A stretch of 64,000 nt of DNA from Thalassospira lucentensis (GCF_011806425.1 NZ_JAATOV010000001.1:496001-560000), one strand, 5' to 3'. Counted from the first letter of the stretch, positions 36,912 to 46,580 are shown. Numbers and translations: made by a program. The notes: generated by a model not told the origin, from the letters alone.

Positions 36912-37664
36912 ATGTCATCGGATTCTTCCGCCTCTAAACCACGCAAACTTGTTCGTAAGTCAGTTCACGTTGCCATGTTCGCGGCACTTGGACTTGCTTG
37001 GTTGCATTCCACAGCGTCCGCCGAAGAATGGCTGCTTGCGCCATATTTGCGGGCTGATATTGGTTATTCAAGCACAGATGCTAACGACGCAACTGTTTTC
37101 GACGACGCTCCCCGAAAGTTTGAAACGGACCCCCATACAGGTGCCAGATTCCAAGTTGGCGCAGGACTAGAGTTAACCCGATATTTTCGCACTGACGTCA
37201 CGATATCGTACCGCGATAACATGGCAGACCTCGATACCTTTGATAACTTGGGAGGCTTCAGGTTTAATGTCACTGACGGGCGTCACAACACATCAAACAT
37301 TACCACAATGCTGGCGGGGTATATTGATCCGTTCGCCGTTTTGAAAATTGATACAGGTAACTTTTCCCCTTACCTTCAGGCTGGTGTGGGCTGGGCACGA
37401 AACACAACAAAGTCAAGCCGGATAACGAGCTCCGTACTTGACGGAAAAACAAGCGACGAACTCGCGTGGCAAGTCGGGGCTGGCTTGAACTATGCCCTGA
37501 CCGACAGCTGGAAAGTCGATCTTTCCTATCGCTATATCGATATGGGCAAGGCACGTACGAGCAGGCTTTACACAGACGCTGGCGTGCCGGACATCCTCGT
37601 CGAAGAAGCTCAATTTGACCTAAAAGCACATGAAGTCCTGCTCGGACTGCAATATCAATTCTGA
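36912..37664 (+). CDS. Outer-membrane beta-barrel protein, copy 2
   Basis: 250 residues, signal peptide ending TASA, mature start EEWLLAPYLRADIGYS, nearly identical there to copy 1 (35694-36470). Shared landmarks are QVGAGLELTRYFRTDVTISY, YLQAGVGWARN, DELAWQVGAGLNYALTDSWKVDLSYRYIDMGKAR and the final LLGLQYQF. Between these the loops have diverged strongly, as for surface-exposed loops. AGGT lies ten bases before ATG. Followed by the second copy of the terminator repeat. Confidence 0.82.
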   Translation: MSSDSSASKPRKLVRKSVHVAMFAALGLAWLHSTASAEEWLLAPYLRADIGYSSTDANDATVFDDAPRKFETDPHTGARFQVGAGLELTRYFRTDVTISYRDNMADLDTFDNLGGFRFNVTDGRHNTSNITTMLAGYIDPFAVLKIDTGNFSPYLQAGVGWARNTTKSSRITSSVLDGKTSDELAWQVGAGLNYALTDSWKVDLSYRYIDMGKARTSRLYTDAGVPDILVEEAQFDLKAHEVLLGLQYQF

Positions 37665-37699
37665 GCCCGCCATTCGGCAACACTCTGACATCACCTGAT

Positions 37700-37748
37700 C
37701 TATGCAGACACCCCGGACCTCGATATTCTTGCGGTTCGGGGTGTTTTG
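37700..37748. repeat. Direct repeat copy 2, with terminator, after second barrel gene
   Basis: Second copy of the 49-base element at 36506-36554, again a terminator hairpin (37709-37719 with 37733-37743) followed by TTTTG, placed 35 bases after the barrel stop as in copy 1. Confidence 0.88.
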
Positions 37749-37790
37749 CGTTGGCATTTCCGCAGGCCCCCACCTCCTTCAGGAAGCGTG

Positions 37791-38261
37791 ATGTACCAGC
37801 CAAGAACACCGAACTACCGCAAGAATGATCCCGTGATGCGCTGGAATTTGCCGGATCGTGTCTTCTTTGCCTGCGGCGCGTGCCACATCCTTGCGCATGC
37901 GTTTCTTATGCTATATGGCCGCGATGACATGAAACCTCTATGGTTTCGCCCGCATGCGGGTTTTACGGGCAATCATATCGTTATTGCCTGGGATGACTGG
38001 ATTTTTGACTATCACGGTTACAGCAACAGGCAAAAATTCATCACGCACTGCTTTCAAAGAGCCCGGCAACGTTGGTCCGGTTGGAATGCTGACATCACGG
38101 AGCTGCCCCGCGACGTGTTAATTTCCGAACCCAAATCCCGCGAAATTGCTGGCCTTTGGCTCCGCGAACCCACGCATTTTTTGCACAATGCCTTGCCCCG
38201 CGCAGAACGCTATCTGGACCGGTTTTCACCGCCCCCTCCCTCACCCCGAGACAAACCTTAA
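37791..38261 (+). CDS. Uncharacterised protein with possible Cys/His/Asp active site
   Basis: 156 residues, no signal peptide or clear membrane segment. FACGACHILAHAFL (C28, C31, H32), GNHIVIAWDDWIFDYHGYS (H62, D73, H75) follow the Cys...His...Asp order of papain-like and NlpC/P60 hydrolases, but this is pattern reading only. AGGA lies six bases before ATG. A copy of its first codons survives at 36593-36637, so it belonged to the duplicated psp-linked unit. Its stop overlaps the stop of the convergent LysE gene in TTAA. Confidence 0.6.
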   Translation: MYQPRTPNYRKNDPVMRWNLPDRVFFACGACHILAHAFLMLYGRDDMKPLWFRPHAGFTGNHIVIAWDDWIFDYHGYSNRQKFITHCFQRARQRWSGWNADITELPRDVLISEPKSREIAGLWLREPTHFLHNALPRAERYLDRFSPPPPSPRDKP

Positions 38262-38899
38262 ACGGCCACGACGCGATAGAGGATCAAACCGGCAAAAAAC
38301 AACAAACCAATGGCGCATGTCAGATTCAAAAAACGCCAGATAAAAGGCGATGCATATCGTCGCGTCCAGCCAATGCCCGCTGCACACATAAAGCACCATA
38401 AAACCGACGACAGCATAAAACCGGCCAGAAAAACAAAGAACGCAGCACCACCCGGATCAGACACACCAAGGGCAGAAATCGTCCCACCAAGCGCAGTCCA
38501 ATAGGTAATATTCAGCGGATTGGATAAGGAAAGCCCGGCACCAGCAACAAATGCCGATTGTCGCCCCGGCTGATGGCCCGTCGAACGCCCGCTCGAAAGC
38601 ACAGGCACATCCCCCATCGCGTCGCGGAAACTTTGCAACGCCATCCAGCCAAGCAGCACAGTCCCCAAGATCGCCATGGGCAGCTTAACAACGGCCAATG
38701 TGAATATCGCTGCGACGCCCAAAAGCCCAAGCGCCGCCCAGATCAAATCACCAATCAGCGACCCGATTTGGACGGCAAAGGCCTGAGAAAATCCCCCGAC
38801 CATGCCACGCCGTAAACTTTCAACAAAAATGGCCCCCGGTGCAGCATTGAACAAAAAACCCAGCCCAAAGGCCGATACAAACAATTCGATCATTGGCAC
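38258..38899 (-). CDS. LysE-family amino-acid exporter
   Basis: 213 residues with about six transmembrane helices. FLFNAAPGAIFVESLRRGM matches the conserved N-terminal helix of LysE/RhtB proteins, and NPLNITYWTALGG the family NP motif. Substrate unknown. AAAGGG precedes the ATG. Convergent with the gene at 37791; no regulator gene is adjacent. Confidence 0.85.
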   Translation of the reverse strand: MPMIELFVSAFGLGFLFNAAPGAIFVESLRRGMVGGFSQAFAVQIGSLIGDLIWAALGLLGVAAIFTLAVVKLPMAILGTVLLGWMALQSFRDAMGDVPVLSSGRSTGHQPGRQSAFVAGAGLSLSNPLNITYWTALGGTISALGVSDPGGAAFFVFLAGFMLSSVLWCFMCAAGIGWTRRYASPFIWRFLNLTCAIGLLFFAGLILYRVVAV

Positions 38900-38961
38900 C
38901 CTTTCAAATCGGATGCCACCTTAGTCATTGCGCGCTGTGACTGGCTTGGATGATCTTGCTG

Positions 38962-40095
38962 TTAATCGGTCAACGCGCGGGCAATCACCATGCGCTGGAT
39001 ATCAGATGTGCCTTCGTAAATCTGGCACACCCGTACATCGCGATAGATCCGCTCAACCGGGAAATCCTTGAGGTATCCGTACCCGCCATGGATTTGAATG
39101 GCGGCGGAGCAGACTTCTTCGGCAATTTCTGACGCAAACATTTTCGCCATGCAGGCCTCGGTCAGACACGGCTTGCGATCGTCACGCAGTTCTGCAGCGC
39201 GATGGACCAAAAGCCGGGCGGCGTCGATTTTGGTGGCCATATCGGCCAAGCGAAACGCCACCGCCTGATGATCAATGATCTTTTTGCCAAAGGTTTCGCG
39301 TTCATTGGCATAGTCCTTGGCGGCCTCAAACGCCGCACGGGCCATGCCAACCGATTGGGCCGCGATGCCGATGCGCCCGCCTTCAAGGTTCGAAAGCGCT
39401 ATCTTGTAACCCTGCCCTTCCTCACCCAGCATATTTTCCGCCGGAACCCGGCATTCAACAAAGGTGATCTGACAGGTGTCCGAGGCATTCTGCCCCAGCT
39501 TTTCCTCGACCCGTGACACAACATAACCCGGCGTGTCGGTCGGCACGATAAAGGCCGAAATACCGCGCTTTCCGGCATCCGGGTCGGTGACGGCAAAGAC
39601 AATGGCAATGTCGCCTTCGCTGCCCGATGTGATGAATTGCTTGGACCCGTTTAAAACCCAATGATCACCATCAAGTACCGCTCGGGTTTTAAGGGCACTG
39701 GCATCCGATCCGGCCTGCGGTTCGGTCAGGCAAAAAGCACCGATTTTTTCGCCCTGCGCCATGGGGATCAGGAATTTTTGCTTTTGGGTTTCGGTGCCAA
39801 AGTTCAAAATCGGCATGCAGCCAACGGAATTATGCACCGACATGATGGTGGATGTTGCGCCGTCGCCAGCCGCAATTTCTTCTAACGCCAAGGCATAGGC
39901 GACATGATCCATGCCCGCCCCGCCATAATCATCAGGCACAAGCATGCCTAAAAAGCCAAGTTCGCCCAGGCCCGCAATGGCTTCGGCCGGGAAGGTATGA
40001 TGGGTATCCCATTTGGCAGCGTTGGGTTTGAGTTCGTTTTCAGCAAACTCGCGCGCGGTATCGCGCACCATGATCTGATGTTCTTCCAACCGCAT
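38962..40095 (-). CDS. Acyl-CoA dehydrogenase (short/branched-chain type)
   Basis: 377 residues, full length. [18 protein letters not shown] and [13 protein letters not shown] bind FAD and substrate; the end has [19 protein letters not shown] and [15 protein letters not shown]. Sequence style resembles isobutyryl-CoA (ACAD8-like) or butyryl-CoA dehydrogenases. Isovaleryl-CoA dehydrogenase and thiolase genes nearby suggest branched-chain amino-acid breakdown. It is the first of two genes with the carbonic anhydrase gene in tandem but on separate transcripts (75-base gap). Confidence 0.87.
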   Translation of the reverse strand: MRLEEHQIMVRDTAREFAENELKPNAAKWDTHHTFPAEAIAGLGELGFLGMLVPDDYGGAGMDHVAYALALEEIAAGDGATSTIMSVHNSVGCMPILNFGTETQKQKFLIPMAQGEKIGAFCLTEPQAGSDASALKTRAVLDGDHWVLNGSKQFITSGSEGDIAIVFAVTDPDAGKRGISAFIVPTDTPGYVVSRVEEKLGQNASDTCQITFVECRVPAENMLGEEGQGYKIALSNLEGGRIGIAAQSVGMARAAFEAAKDYANERETFGKKIIDHQAVAFRLADMATKIDAARLLVHRAAELRDDRKPCLTEACMAKMFASEIAEEVCSAAIQIHGGYGYLKDFPVERIYRDVRVCQIYEGTSDIQRMVIARALTD

Positions 40096-40170
40096 GGCCG
40101 TAAATACCCTTCCCTCTTTCCCGATGGGCGATGCACCGGCTGCGATCTTTAAAGAACGTCAAAGCCCGGC

Positions 40171-40788
40171 TTATGCGCCCTGAACAAATTCGTCTTTGGC
40201 ACTGTCATACTGCCAAAGAATGCCTTCTTTCATGCCGTACCACCAACCATGCAGGCTGAGGTCACCGGCATCAATCCGTTCCTGAATGAACGGAAACGTC
40301 GTCAAGTTTAACAAGGACTTGGCGACTGACTGGCGCGAAACCTCGTCAACGTCCGGGCCGTGATGCAAACAACATTTCGCCATGCTAACCCAAGCGCCGA
40401 TAAAATCACGCTCTGGTACCTTGCCGGCTTCGCCATGTTCGACCAATGCTTCGATGCCGCCGCATCCGGAATGGCCGAGAATAACGATATCCTTGACCTT
40501 TAAATCACGTACCGCGAACTCAATCGCAGCCGACGTGCCGTGATAGTTTTCATCTGGCTCATAGGGCGGGACAAGATTGGCAACGTTGCGGATGACAAAC
40601 ATCTCGCCCGGTTCGGCATTGGTCAGGATCGCCGGATCAACCCGTGAATCGGAACAGGCAATCAAAAGCACTTCTGGCTTTTGCCCGCTATTAACCAGGT
40701 CTTCGACGCGTTCAGGGCGTTGTTCATAATACATCGCCTTAAAGCTTCTAAACCCAGCCAGCATCCGGTCGACGGTCGGTTTTGACAT
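40171..40788 (-). CDS. can: Beta-class carbonic anhydrase
   Basis: 205 residues. Zinc ligands are in LIACSDSRVDP (Cys, Asp) and ILGHSGCGGIEAL (His, Cys); FVIRNVANLVPPYE is conserved. Cytoplasmic enzyme interconverting CO2 and bicarbonate, supplying carboxylases. ATG 40788 has AAGGGA nine bases upstream, while ATG 40797 is too close to it. This is a different fold from the delta-class enzyme at 12469-13320. Confidence 0.95.
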   Translation of the reverse strand: MSKPTVDRMLAGFRSFKAMYYEQRPERVEDLVNSGQKPEVLLIACSDSRVDPAILTNAEPGEMFVIRNVANLVPPYEPDENYHGTSAAIEFAVRDLKVKDIVILGHSGCGGIEALVEHGEAGKVPERDFIGAWVSMAKCCLHHGPDVDEVSRQSVAKSLLNLTTFPFIQERIDAGDLSLHGWWYGMKEGILWQYDSAKDEFVQGA

Positions 40789-40911
40789 CCAGTCCATTCC
40801 CTTATGTGATCACGCACTCTGACGCCAAAATAAGGCCAATTGACCAAACTTGGTACCCCTCAATCACACAACCGCCGAAATCACCCTTTCCCGGTTAACG
40901 CCCTTTGGCAA

Positions 40912-42099
40912 TTACAGAAGCTCAATCGCAACGGCGGTTGCCTCGCCCCCGCCAATACACAGCGATGCAATGCCCTTGGTCCCGCCGTGGGTTTTAAGCG
41001 CATGGATCAAGGTCACCAGCAACCGTGCACCGGTCGCGCCAATCGGATGGCCGAGTGCACAGGCCCCGCCATGCACATTGACCTTTGCGTGATCAAGTTC
41101 CAGATCGCGCATCGCGGCCATCGCCACCACCGCAAAGGCCTCGTTAATTTCCCAAAGATCCACATCGCTCACCGACCAGCCGGTTTTACCCAGCACCTTT
41201 TTGATCGCATCAATCGGGGCAGTGGTGAACCAGCACGGTTCCTGTGCGTGGGTGGCCTGTCCGGTGATTTGCGCAAGTGGCGTAAGTCCGCGCTTTTTGG
41301 CCTCGGACGCGCGCATCATGACAAGGGCCGCGGCACCATCGGAAATCGATGCGGAATGGGCCGCCGTGACCGTGCCATCCTTGGCAAAGGCCGGGCGCAG
41401 GGTGGGGATTTTTTCCGGTTTGGCTTTTGGTGGTTGCTCGTCGGCATCAATGGTGACATCGCCCTTGCGGGTTTCAAACGTCACCGGGGTAATTTCATCG
41501 GCAAAATGGCCTGCTGTTGACGCCTCTTGCGCGCGGGTGAGCGAGGTGATGGCGTAATCATCCTGCTCCTTGCGGGTGAAGCCGTATTTTTCGGCTGTTG
41601 CCTCGGCAAAGGTGCCCATTGACCGGCCCTTTTCATAGGCATCTTCCAAGCCATCAAGCGCCATATGGTCATAAACCATGTCATGTCCGTATTTATGGCC
41701 GCTGCGCATTTTGGGCAGCAAAAACGGGGCATTTGTCATGCTTTCCATGCCGCCCACCACCATGACGTCGGCATTGCCCGCGGTCAGGATATCATGGGCA
41801 AACATCACCGCCTTCATGCCCGAGCCGCACATTTTATTGATCGTGGTCGCCCCGGCGGCACGCGGGATCCCGGCATGCCAAGCGGCCTGACGGGCGGGAG
41901 CCTGTCCTTGGCCGGCGGGAAGGACATTGCCCATGATGACTTCGTCAATGTCATCGGCGGCAATCCCGCCGCGCTCAAGCGCTGCCTTGATCGCAACACC
42001 GCCCAATTCGGCCGCGGTGACGCTGGCAAAATCCCCCTGCAGCCCGCCCATCGGGGTGCGGGCACTAGAAACGATAACAATCGGATCAGAAGCGGTCAT
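40912..42099 (-). CDS. Acetyl-CoA C-acetyltransferase (thiolase)
   Basis: 395 residues. MCGSGMKAVMFA carries the nucleophile Cys, NVHGGACALGHPIGATGAR the His, and the end CIGGGEATAVAIELL the second Cys of thiolases. It condenses or cleaves acetoacetyl-CoA, here probably serving leucine breakdown or polyhydroxybutyrate supply. It follows the isovaleryl-CoA dehydrogenase gene (66-base gap), likely one operon. Confidence 0.93.
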   Translation of the reverse strand: MTASDPIVIVSSARTPMGGLQGDFASVTAAELGGVAIKAALERGGIAADDIDEVIMGNVLPAGQGQAPARQAAWHAGIPRAAGATTINKMCGSGMKAVMFAHDILTAGNADVMVVGGMESMTNAPFLLPKMRSGHKYGHDMVYDHMALDGLEDAYEKGRSMGTFAEATAEKYGFTRKEQDDYAITSLTRAQEASTAGHFADEITPVTFETRKGDVTIDADEQPPKAKPEKIPTLRPAFAKDGTVTAAHSASISDGAAALVMMRASEAKKRGLTPLAQITGQATHAQEPCWFTTAPIDAIKKVLGKTGWSVSDVDLWEINEAFAVVAMAAMRDLELDHAKVNVHGGACALGHPIGATGARLLVTLIHALKTHGGTKGIASLCIGGGEATAVAIELL

Positions 42100-42165
42100 A
42101 ACATTTACCCTGTATCTGTCTGTCAGTTGGTCGGCATTGCACCGAAAACGGCGGATTTATGCGAC

Positions 42166-43338
42166 TTAGTCGGTTTCGTTAAACAGCTCGCGGCCAATCA
42201 GCATGCGGCGGATTTCACTGGTCCCCGCCCCGATTTCATAAAGCTTGGCATCGCGCAGCAAACGACCGGTCGGGTATTCATTGATATAGCCATTCCCGCC
42301 CAGTGTCTGGATCGCCTCAAGCGCCATCCATGTGGCCTTTTCCGCCGCATACAGGATGACACCGGCGGCATCTTTGCGCGATGTTTCGCCGCGATCACAG
42401 GCCTTGGCGACTTCATAGACATACGCCCGGCAGGCATTCATCGTGGTGTACATATCGGCCATTTTGCCCTGCATCAGCTGAAACTCGCCAATGGCCTGAC
42501 CAAACTGTTTGCGTTCATGGATATAGGGCACCACCACATCCATGCAGGCCCGCATGATGCCGGTGGGGCCAGCGGCCAGAACCGCGCGCTCGTAATCAAG
42601 GCCACTCATGAGAACACGCACGCCGCCATGAAGCTGACCGAGGATGTTTTCTTCGGGCACTTCGCAATCTTCAAACACCAGCTCGCAGGTGTTCGAGCCG
42701 CGCATGCCCAATTTGTCGAGCTTTTGTGCGGTTGAGAAGCCCTTGAAGCCCTTTTCAATGATAAAGGCGGTAATGCCCTTGGGCCCGGCATCCAGATCGG
42801 TTTTGGCATAGACCACCAGCGTGTCCGCATCCGGGCCGTTGGTGATCCACATTTTGTTGCCATTGAGGATATAGCGATCGCCCTTTTTCTCTGCGCGCAG
42901 CTTCATCGAAACCACGTCGGACCCGGCCCCCGGCTCGCTCATAGCCAGCGCGCCGATATGGTCGCCGCTGATCAGTTTGGGCAGGTATTTTGCCTTCTGA
43001 TCGGCGGTGGCGTTGCGTTTGAGCTGATTGACACACAGGTTCGAATGCGCCCCATATGACAGCGCAACCGATGCTGAGGCGCGGCTGATTTCTTCCATGG
43101 CGATGACATGTTCCAGATAGCCAAGGCCGGTTCCACCGTCTTCTTCGGGGACGGTCATGCCCAGCAGGCCAAGATCGCCGAATTTCTTCCATAGATCGTT
43201 GGGAAACTGGTTCTTTTCATCGATTTCGGCGGCACGCGGTGCGATTTCGGCCTCGGCAAAGGCGGAAACGGTTTCGCGGATCGCATTTGCGGTCTCGCCA
43301 AGATCAAATTTCAATCCGGGAAATTCGAAAAATGCCAT
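42166..43338 (-). CDS. ivd: Isovaleryl-CoA dehydrogenase
   Basis: 390 residues. [20 protein letters not shown] and [20 protein letters not shown] fit isovaleryl-CoA dehydrogenases. [17 protein letters not shown] holds the catalytic Glu at the position special to this enzyme (not in the C-terminal helix as in other acyl-CoA dehydrogenases). The end is [18 protein letters not shown]. It performs the third step of leucine degradation. Confidence 0.93.
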   Translation of the reverse strand: MAFFEFPGLKFDLGETANAIRETVSAFAEAEIAPRAAEIDEKNQFPNDLWKKFGDLGLLGMTVPEEDGGTGLGYLEHVIAMEEISRASASVALSYGAHSNLCVNQLKRNATADQKAKYLPKLISGDHIGALAMSEPGAGSDVVSMKLRAEKKGDRYILNGNKMWITNGPDADTLVVYAKTDLDAGPKGITAFIIEKGFKGFSTAQKLDKLGMRGSNTCELVFEDCEVPEENILGQLHGGVRVLMSGLDYERAVLAAGPTGIMRACMDVVVPYIHERKQFGQAIGEFQLMQGKMADMYTTMNACRAYVYEVAKACDRGETSRKDAAGVILYAAEKATWMALEAIQTLGGNGYINEYPTGRLLRDAKLYEIGAGTSEIRRMLIGRELFNETD

Positions 43339-43397
43339 GATATCTATCCTGCCCTGACTACGTTTGATTATTCGTTTAAAATGAAGAATGCGCGATA

Positions 43398-43871
43398 TTA
43401 GTCATTTTCATGAACCAATTCCGCCGGCAGCTTCATCACCTTGAGCGTTTGAAGCGCGGTCGTGCACAACACCGGTTTTTCATTCCTCATACCAAAGACA
43501 TCGATACGGGTGACAATGATCGACCGACCACGTGAAACAACCTCGCCCACAGCACGCAATTTTGGCCCCAAACCGGGTGCGACGATGTTGAGCTTATATT
43601 CAATTGTCAGCATCCCCCGATCGGCGGCAATGAGGCTCCATCCCGCGAACCCACCGGCAATGTCGGCCAGACCGGCAATCAGCCCGCCATGGAAAAAGCC
43701 GTTATGCTGCACAAGATCATCGCGGCTTGGCACGACCACCTCAACCCGACCCGGCTTTACATCGGTGACGCGCGCCCCAATCGACAGATTGTAGGGCTGC
43801 TGCGCGAAGCGATAGCGGACTTCGGCATCGTAGTTGGGGTTTTCGGGTTCAAACGAAGTCATGTCGCTCAT
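43398..43871 (-). CDS. PaaI-family hotdog thioesterase
   Basis: 157 residues. [23 protein letters not shown] is the hotdog helix with the HGG motif, and [20 protein letters not shown] the core strands. Likely hydrolyses acyl- or aryl-CoA thioesters. ATG 43871 with AGGA seven bases upstream is preferred to the far-upstream in-frame start at 43928. It lies 60 bases upstream of ivd on the same strand. Confidence 0.82.
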   Translation of the reverse strand: MSDMTSFEPENPNYDAEVRYRFAQQPYNLSIGARVTDVKPGRVEVVVPSRDDLVQHNGFFHGGLIAGLADIAGGFAGWSLIAADRGMLTIEYKLNIVAPGLGPKLRAVGEVVSRGRSIIVTRIDVFGMRNEKPVLCTTALQTLKVMKLPAELVHEND

Positions 43872-44120
43872 GTCGCGATCCTGATGCTGAAACGGCACGG
43901 CCTTTGGCCGCACCGGGATATGACGCACTTCTTTTGTAGTTAACGTTTACGTTAACGTCAAATTAAATCCGCATAGCGATGCCGATTTAAGGATGCAAGT
44001 GCCGACCCCCGTCTACCGACCCCGTCGTTTGCAGATGCCATCAACCGCGCAAACCGCGTGACATAGGCAGCAGATGCGGTATCGGCAGCAGATCGTGCGC
44101 GTGCCTTGCAAGACGCGCTT

Positions 44121-44162
44121 GGAAAGGCGCGTTGGGAAAGGCGCGCTGGGAAAGGCGTGCTG
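44121..44162. repeat. Three tandem copies of a 14-bp unit
   Basis: GGAAAGGCGCGTTG, GGAAAGGCGCGCTG and GGAAAGGCGTGCTG stand head to tail with one change each. Probably a small slippage expansion in non-coding DNA. Confidence 0.85.
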
Positions 44163-44277
44163 GGCAATCAGGCCCGCTTGGTACTGCGACGCAGAACTGC
44201 TGAGTATCGACCGCCCACATGCCTGCCCACCGATCCAGATGATCCGTGGCGCTGATGCCGAAGTCTGCCCCGTTCCG

Positions 44278-44445
44278 TTCAAGATCATCGAGGTCGCCCC
44301 CAAAAGCATGAAAATCCTTCGGGTCGTCGTTGATGGCGAAGCAATGAAAACATTTGCCGGGGCAACGACGGGGCTGGAGGTCGGTGATGAAATATGGGCC
44401 AGTTCGTTCCGCAATTCAAAAATCGCGCGCTATCGGACGGAATAA
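44278..44445 (+). pseudogene. C-terminal fragment of an SMP-30/gluconolactonase-like protein
   Basis: The frame ends VVVDGEAMKTFAGATTGLEV, GDEIWASSFRNSKIARY, like the last beta-propeller blade of SMP-30/lactonase proteins (often GLEVGDELWxGSFRxDRIAR). No signal of the other blades is seen upstream; the frame opens at 44074 in repetitive sequence. I read it as the remains of a lost gene. Confidence 0.5.
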
Positions 44446-44474
44446 CCCGGGATCGTTATGCCCGTTGGCACAAA

Positions 44475-44510
44475 CACCAATGGCGCGCCCCGAAAGACGC
44501 GCCATTGGTG
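44475..44510 (-). terminator. Strong hairpin after dctM
   Basis: CACCAATGGCGCG pairs perfectly with CGCGCCATTGGTG across a 10-base loop. It is 37 bases after the dctM stop. Followed on the minus strand by TTTG only, so the T run is poor; likely the operon terminator, usable from both sides. Confidence 0.7.
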
Positions 44511-44547
44511 ATAAATTTTATCGCGTGAGTTTGGATCAGACGCTGGA

Positions 44548-45846
44548 TCAGACGTTGTAACCGAGCATTTGCGGCAGCCACGTCACCAATTGCGGGAAGA
44601 CAATGACCAGTGTCATCGCAAGCGCCATGGAGAAGACCAGATACAGCGTCCACGGAATGGTGCGTTCAAGCGGGATGCCGGCAATGCGTGAGGTCACCAT
44701 CAGGTTGACCGCAACCGGCGGGGTGAATTGGCCAATGGCGATGTTCATGGCCATGACCACACCAAACCAGACCGGGCTCCAATCAAAGGCAGTCATGATC
44801 GGCATCAAGAGCGGCAAGGTGATCAGATAGATCGAAATCCCATCGAGCACCATGCCCGCCAGCAGCAGGAAGATCATGATCAGGGTGAGGACGACATATT
44901 CATTGTCCGACAGACCCAGCAAGGCCTGTGCAGCCATATCAAACGTGCCAAGTGTTGCCCCGGCCCAGGCAAAAATGCCCGCAAGGGTCATGATCAACAT
45001 GATCACACCCGACGTCACAGCGGAATCGACAAACAACTGATACAGATCGCGCACCCGCATGCTGCGATAGACAAAAAGCCCGATCAACAGACCATAGGTC
45101 ACGGTGACCACCGCCGCCTCGGTCGGGGTAAACAGGCCGGTGCGCAAGCCGCCCAACACAATCACCGGCGCAAACAAAGCCGGGATGGCGCGCACAAAGG
45201 TACGGCCCAGCGGCAAACGTTCGGCGACTTCGGCCCCGCCGAAATTATGACGGCGCGACAGCAACAATGCCGGAATAATGATCGCAACACCGGCAATCAA
45301 ACCGGGGATCATGCCGCCCGCAAACAGCGCGCGCAAATCCGTGCCCGGCACGATCAGCGAATAAACAATCAAGGCCACCGACGGCGGGATCAAAATCGCG
45401 GTGGATGCCCCAGCCGCAATCACACTGGCGGAAAATTCGCGCGGATAGCCAGAACGCATCATCGACGGGATCATCACCATGGCAACGGCGGCGGCATCCG
45501 CCGGACCAGAACCCGACATGCCGCCCATCATCATGCAGACCAAAACCGCCACCACGGCCAAGCCGCCCCGGCGCGGGCCAACAATCGCACTGGCGAAATC
45601 CACCAGACTTTTGGCGACACCAGACCGTTCAAAGATCATGCCGGTCAGGATAAAGAGCGGGATCGCAATCAGGGGATATTTGGCAATGCCGTTATAGGTA
45701 TTGGTGCCGACGGTGGCCAAGGCATAGACATCAAGACCAAAGTAAATCCCGACGACCCCGGCAAAGCCCAGCGCCACCGCAATCGGGGTGCCGATGATCA
45801 ACAGAACCAGAAAAACAGCAAGCAAGGCGAAACTGGCGGTCATCAT
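44548..45846 (-). CDS. dctM: TRAP transporter large permease
   Basis: 432 residues with about twelve transmembrane helices. MMGGMSGSGPADAAAVAMVM and GMVLDGISIYLITLPLLMPI are DctM/TRAP-T signatures. It uses a sodium or proton gradient to import an organic acid delivered by the DctP protein (46600-47628). Its start overlaps the dctQ stop by four bases. Confidence 0.93.
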   Translation of the reverse strand: MMTASFALLAVFLVLLIIGTPIAVALGFAGVVGIYFGLDVYALATVGTNTYNGIAKYPLIAIPLFILTGMIFERSGVAKSLVDFASAIVGPRRGGLAVVAVLVCMMMGGMSGSGPADAAAVAMVMIPSMMRSGYPREFSASVIAAGASTAILIPPSVALIVYSLIVPGTDLRALFAGGMIPGLIAGVAIIIPALLLSRRHNFGGAEVAERLPLGRTFVRAIPALFAPVIVLGGLRTGLFTPTEAAVVTVTYGLLIGLFVYRSMRVRDLYQLFVDSAVTSGVIMLIMTLAGIFAWAGATLGTFDMAAQALLGLSDNEYVVLTLIMIFLLLAGMVLDGISIYLITLPLLMPIMTAFDWSPVWFGVVMAMNIAIGQFTPPVAVNLMVTSRIAGIPLERTIPWTLYLVFSMALAMTLVIVFPQLVTWLPQMLGYNV

Positions 45847-46457
45847 GACAGATCCCCTTTATCGGCGGAGGGATCTGTTGATGATTTTTGTGCCCGCACC
45901 AAACGCCACGCCCGGCCGATGACGCGGACCAGAATGATCGCGGAAATCAGCGGCAACCAGATCGAATAGATCCAGCTTGGATAACCAAGCCCGGCGGAGA
46001 CTTCGTCATACTGATATTCGTCAAAGGCGAACAAGGCGCCGTAATAAACGATCATGGAAAACAGCAATGTGGTGACGACCAATGTCACCAATTCGGCCAC
46101 GATCCGAACCGGTTTGGGGAAGCGTTCAAGGAAGAAGGTAATGCGAATATGTTCGTTGCGGGCAAAGGCAATGGACGCGCCCAGCAAGGTCATGGCGACC
46201 AACAGGAAGATCGAGAATTCTTCGGTAAAAGCGAAAGACGCGTCGGTCATATAACGGACCAACACATTGGCCAGACTGATCAGACAGATTAAGGCCATTG
46301 CCAATGCGGCAAGGGCTTCTTCGATCTTGATCGTTTTGCCCGGTGCCCCCGGATCAGAAGAACCATGGACATTGCCAGCGTCAGAGCCATTCCCCTGCCC
46401 ATCTTTGGAAGAGGGGGCAGCCGAGAAATCAATCGGAATTCCGTCTTGATCCGCCAC
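45843..46457 (-). CDS. dctQ: TRAP transporter small permease
   Basis: 204 residues: four transmembrane helices after a soluble Ser/Gly/Pro-rich start of about 55 residues, longer than usual. FTEEFSIFLLVAMTLLGASI matches the DctQ core motif. It pairs with DctM. Between dctP and dctQ lies a terminator hairpin, so the permeases are probably made at a lower level than the binding protein. Confidence 0.88.
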   Translation of the reverse strand: MADQDGIPIDFSAAPSSKDGQGNGSDAGNVHGSSDPGAPGKTIKIEEALAALAMALICLISLANVLVRYMTDASFAFTEEFSIFLLVAMTLLGASIAFARNEHIRITFFLERFPKPVRIVAELVTLVVTTLLFSMIVYYGALFAFDEYQYDEVSAGLGYPSWIYSIWLPLISAIILVRVIGRAWRLVRAQKSSTDPSADKGDLS

Positions 46458-46532
46458 GGTCGGGACCTTTCACACAAATCAAATCGTCATCAGAGAAACA
46501 AAAGAGGAGACCGCGCAGATCGCGGCAAAAGC

Positions 46533-46580
46533 AAAAAAAGGCGCCATACCAAACCCCGAACCGGGGCGATGCATGGCGCC
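46533..46580 (-). terminator. Hairpin between dctP and dctQM
   Basis: On the minus strand AGGCGCCAT and ATGGCGCCT enclose a loop that has its own CCCCGG/CCGGGG hairpin, followed by seven T. It is 20 bases after dctP and 76 bases before dctQ, where partial termination would favour the binding protein. Confidence 0.8.

Larger units (their letters stand above)
43872..44547. other. Gene-poor stretch with decayed sequence
   Basis: 676 bases with no intact gene. It holds the triple 14-bp repeat (44121-44162), a fragment resembling the end of an SMP-30/gluconolactonase-type protein (44278-44445) and a strong hairpin (44475-44510). The remainder has frames in several directions without ribosome sites. 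Confidence 0.5.

Noticed and set aside
43958..44414. Minus-strand frames in the gene-poor stretch
   Set aside because: Arg/Ala/Ser-rich, opened in repeats, no family likeness; the plus-strand end resembles an SMP-30 fragment instead.
44728..45969. 413-codon frame opposite dctM and dctQ
   Set aside because: His/Gln/Arg-rich antisense shadow of two clear TRAP permease genes.
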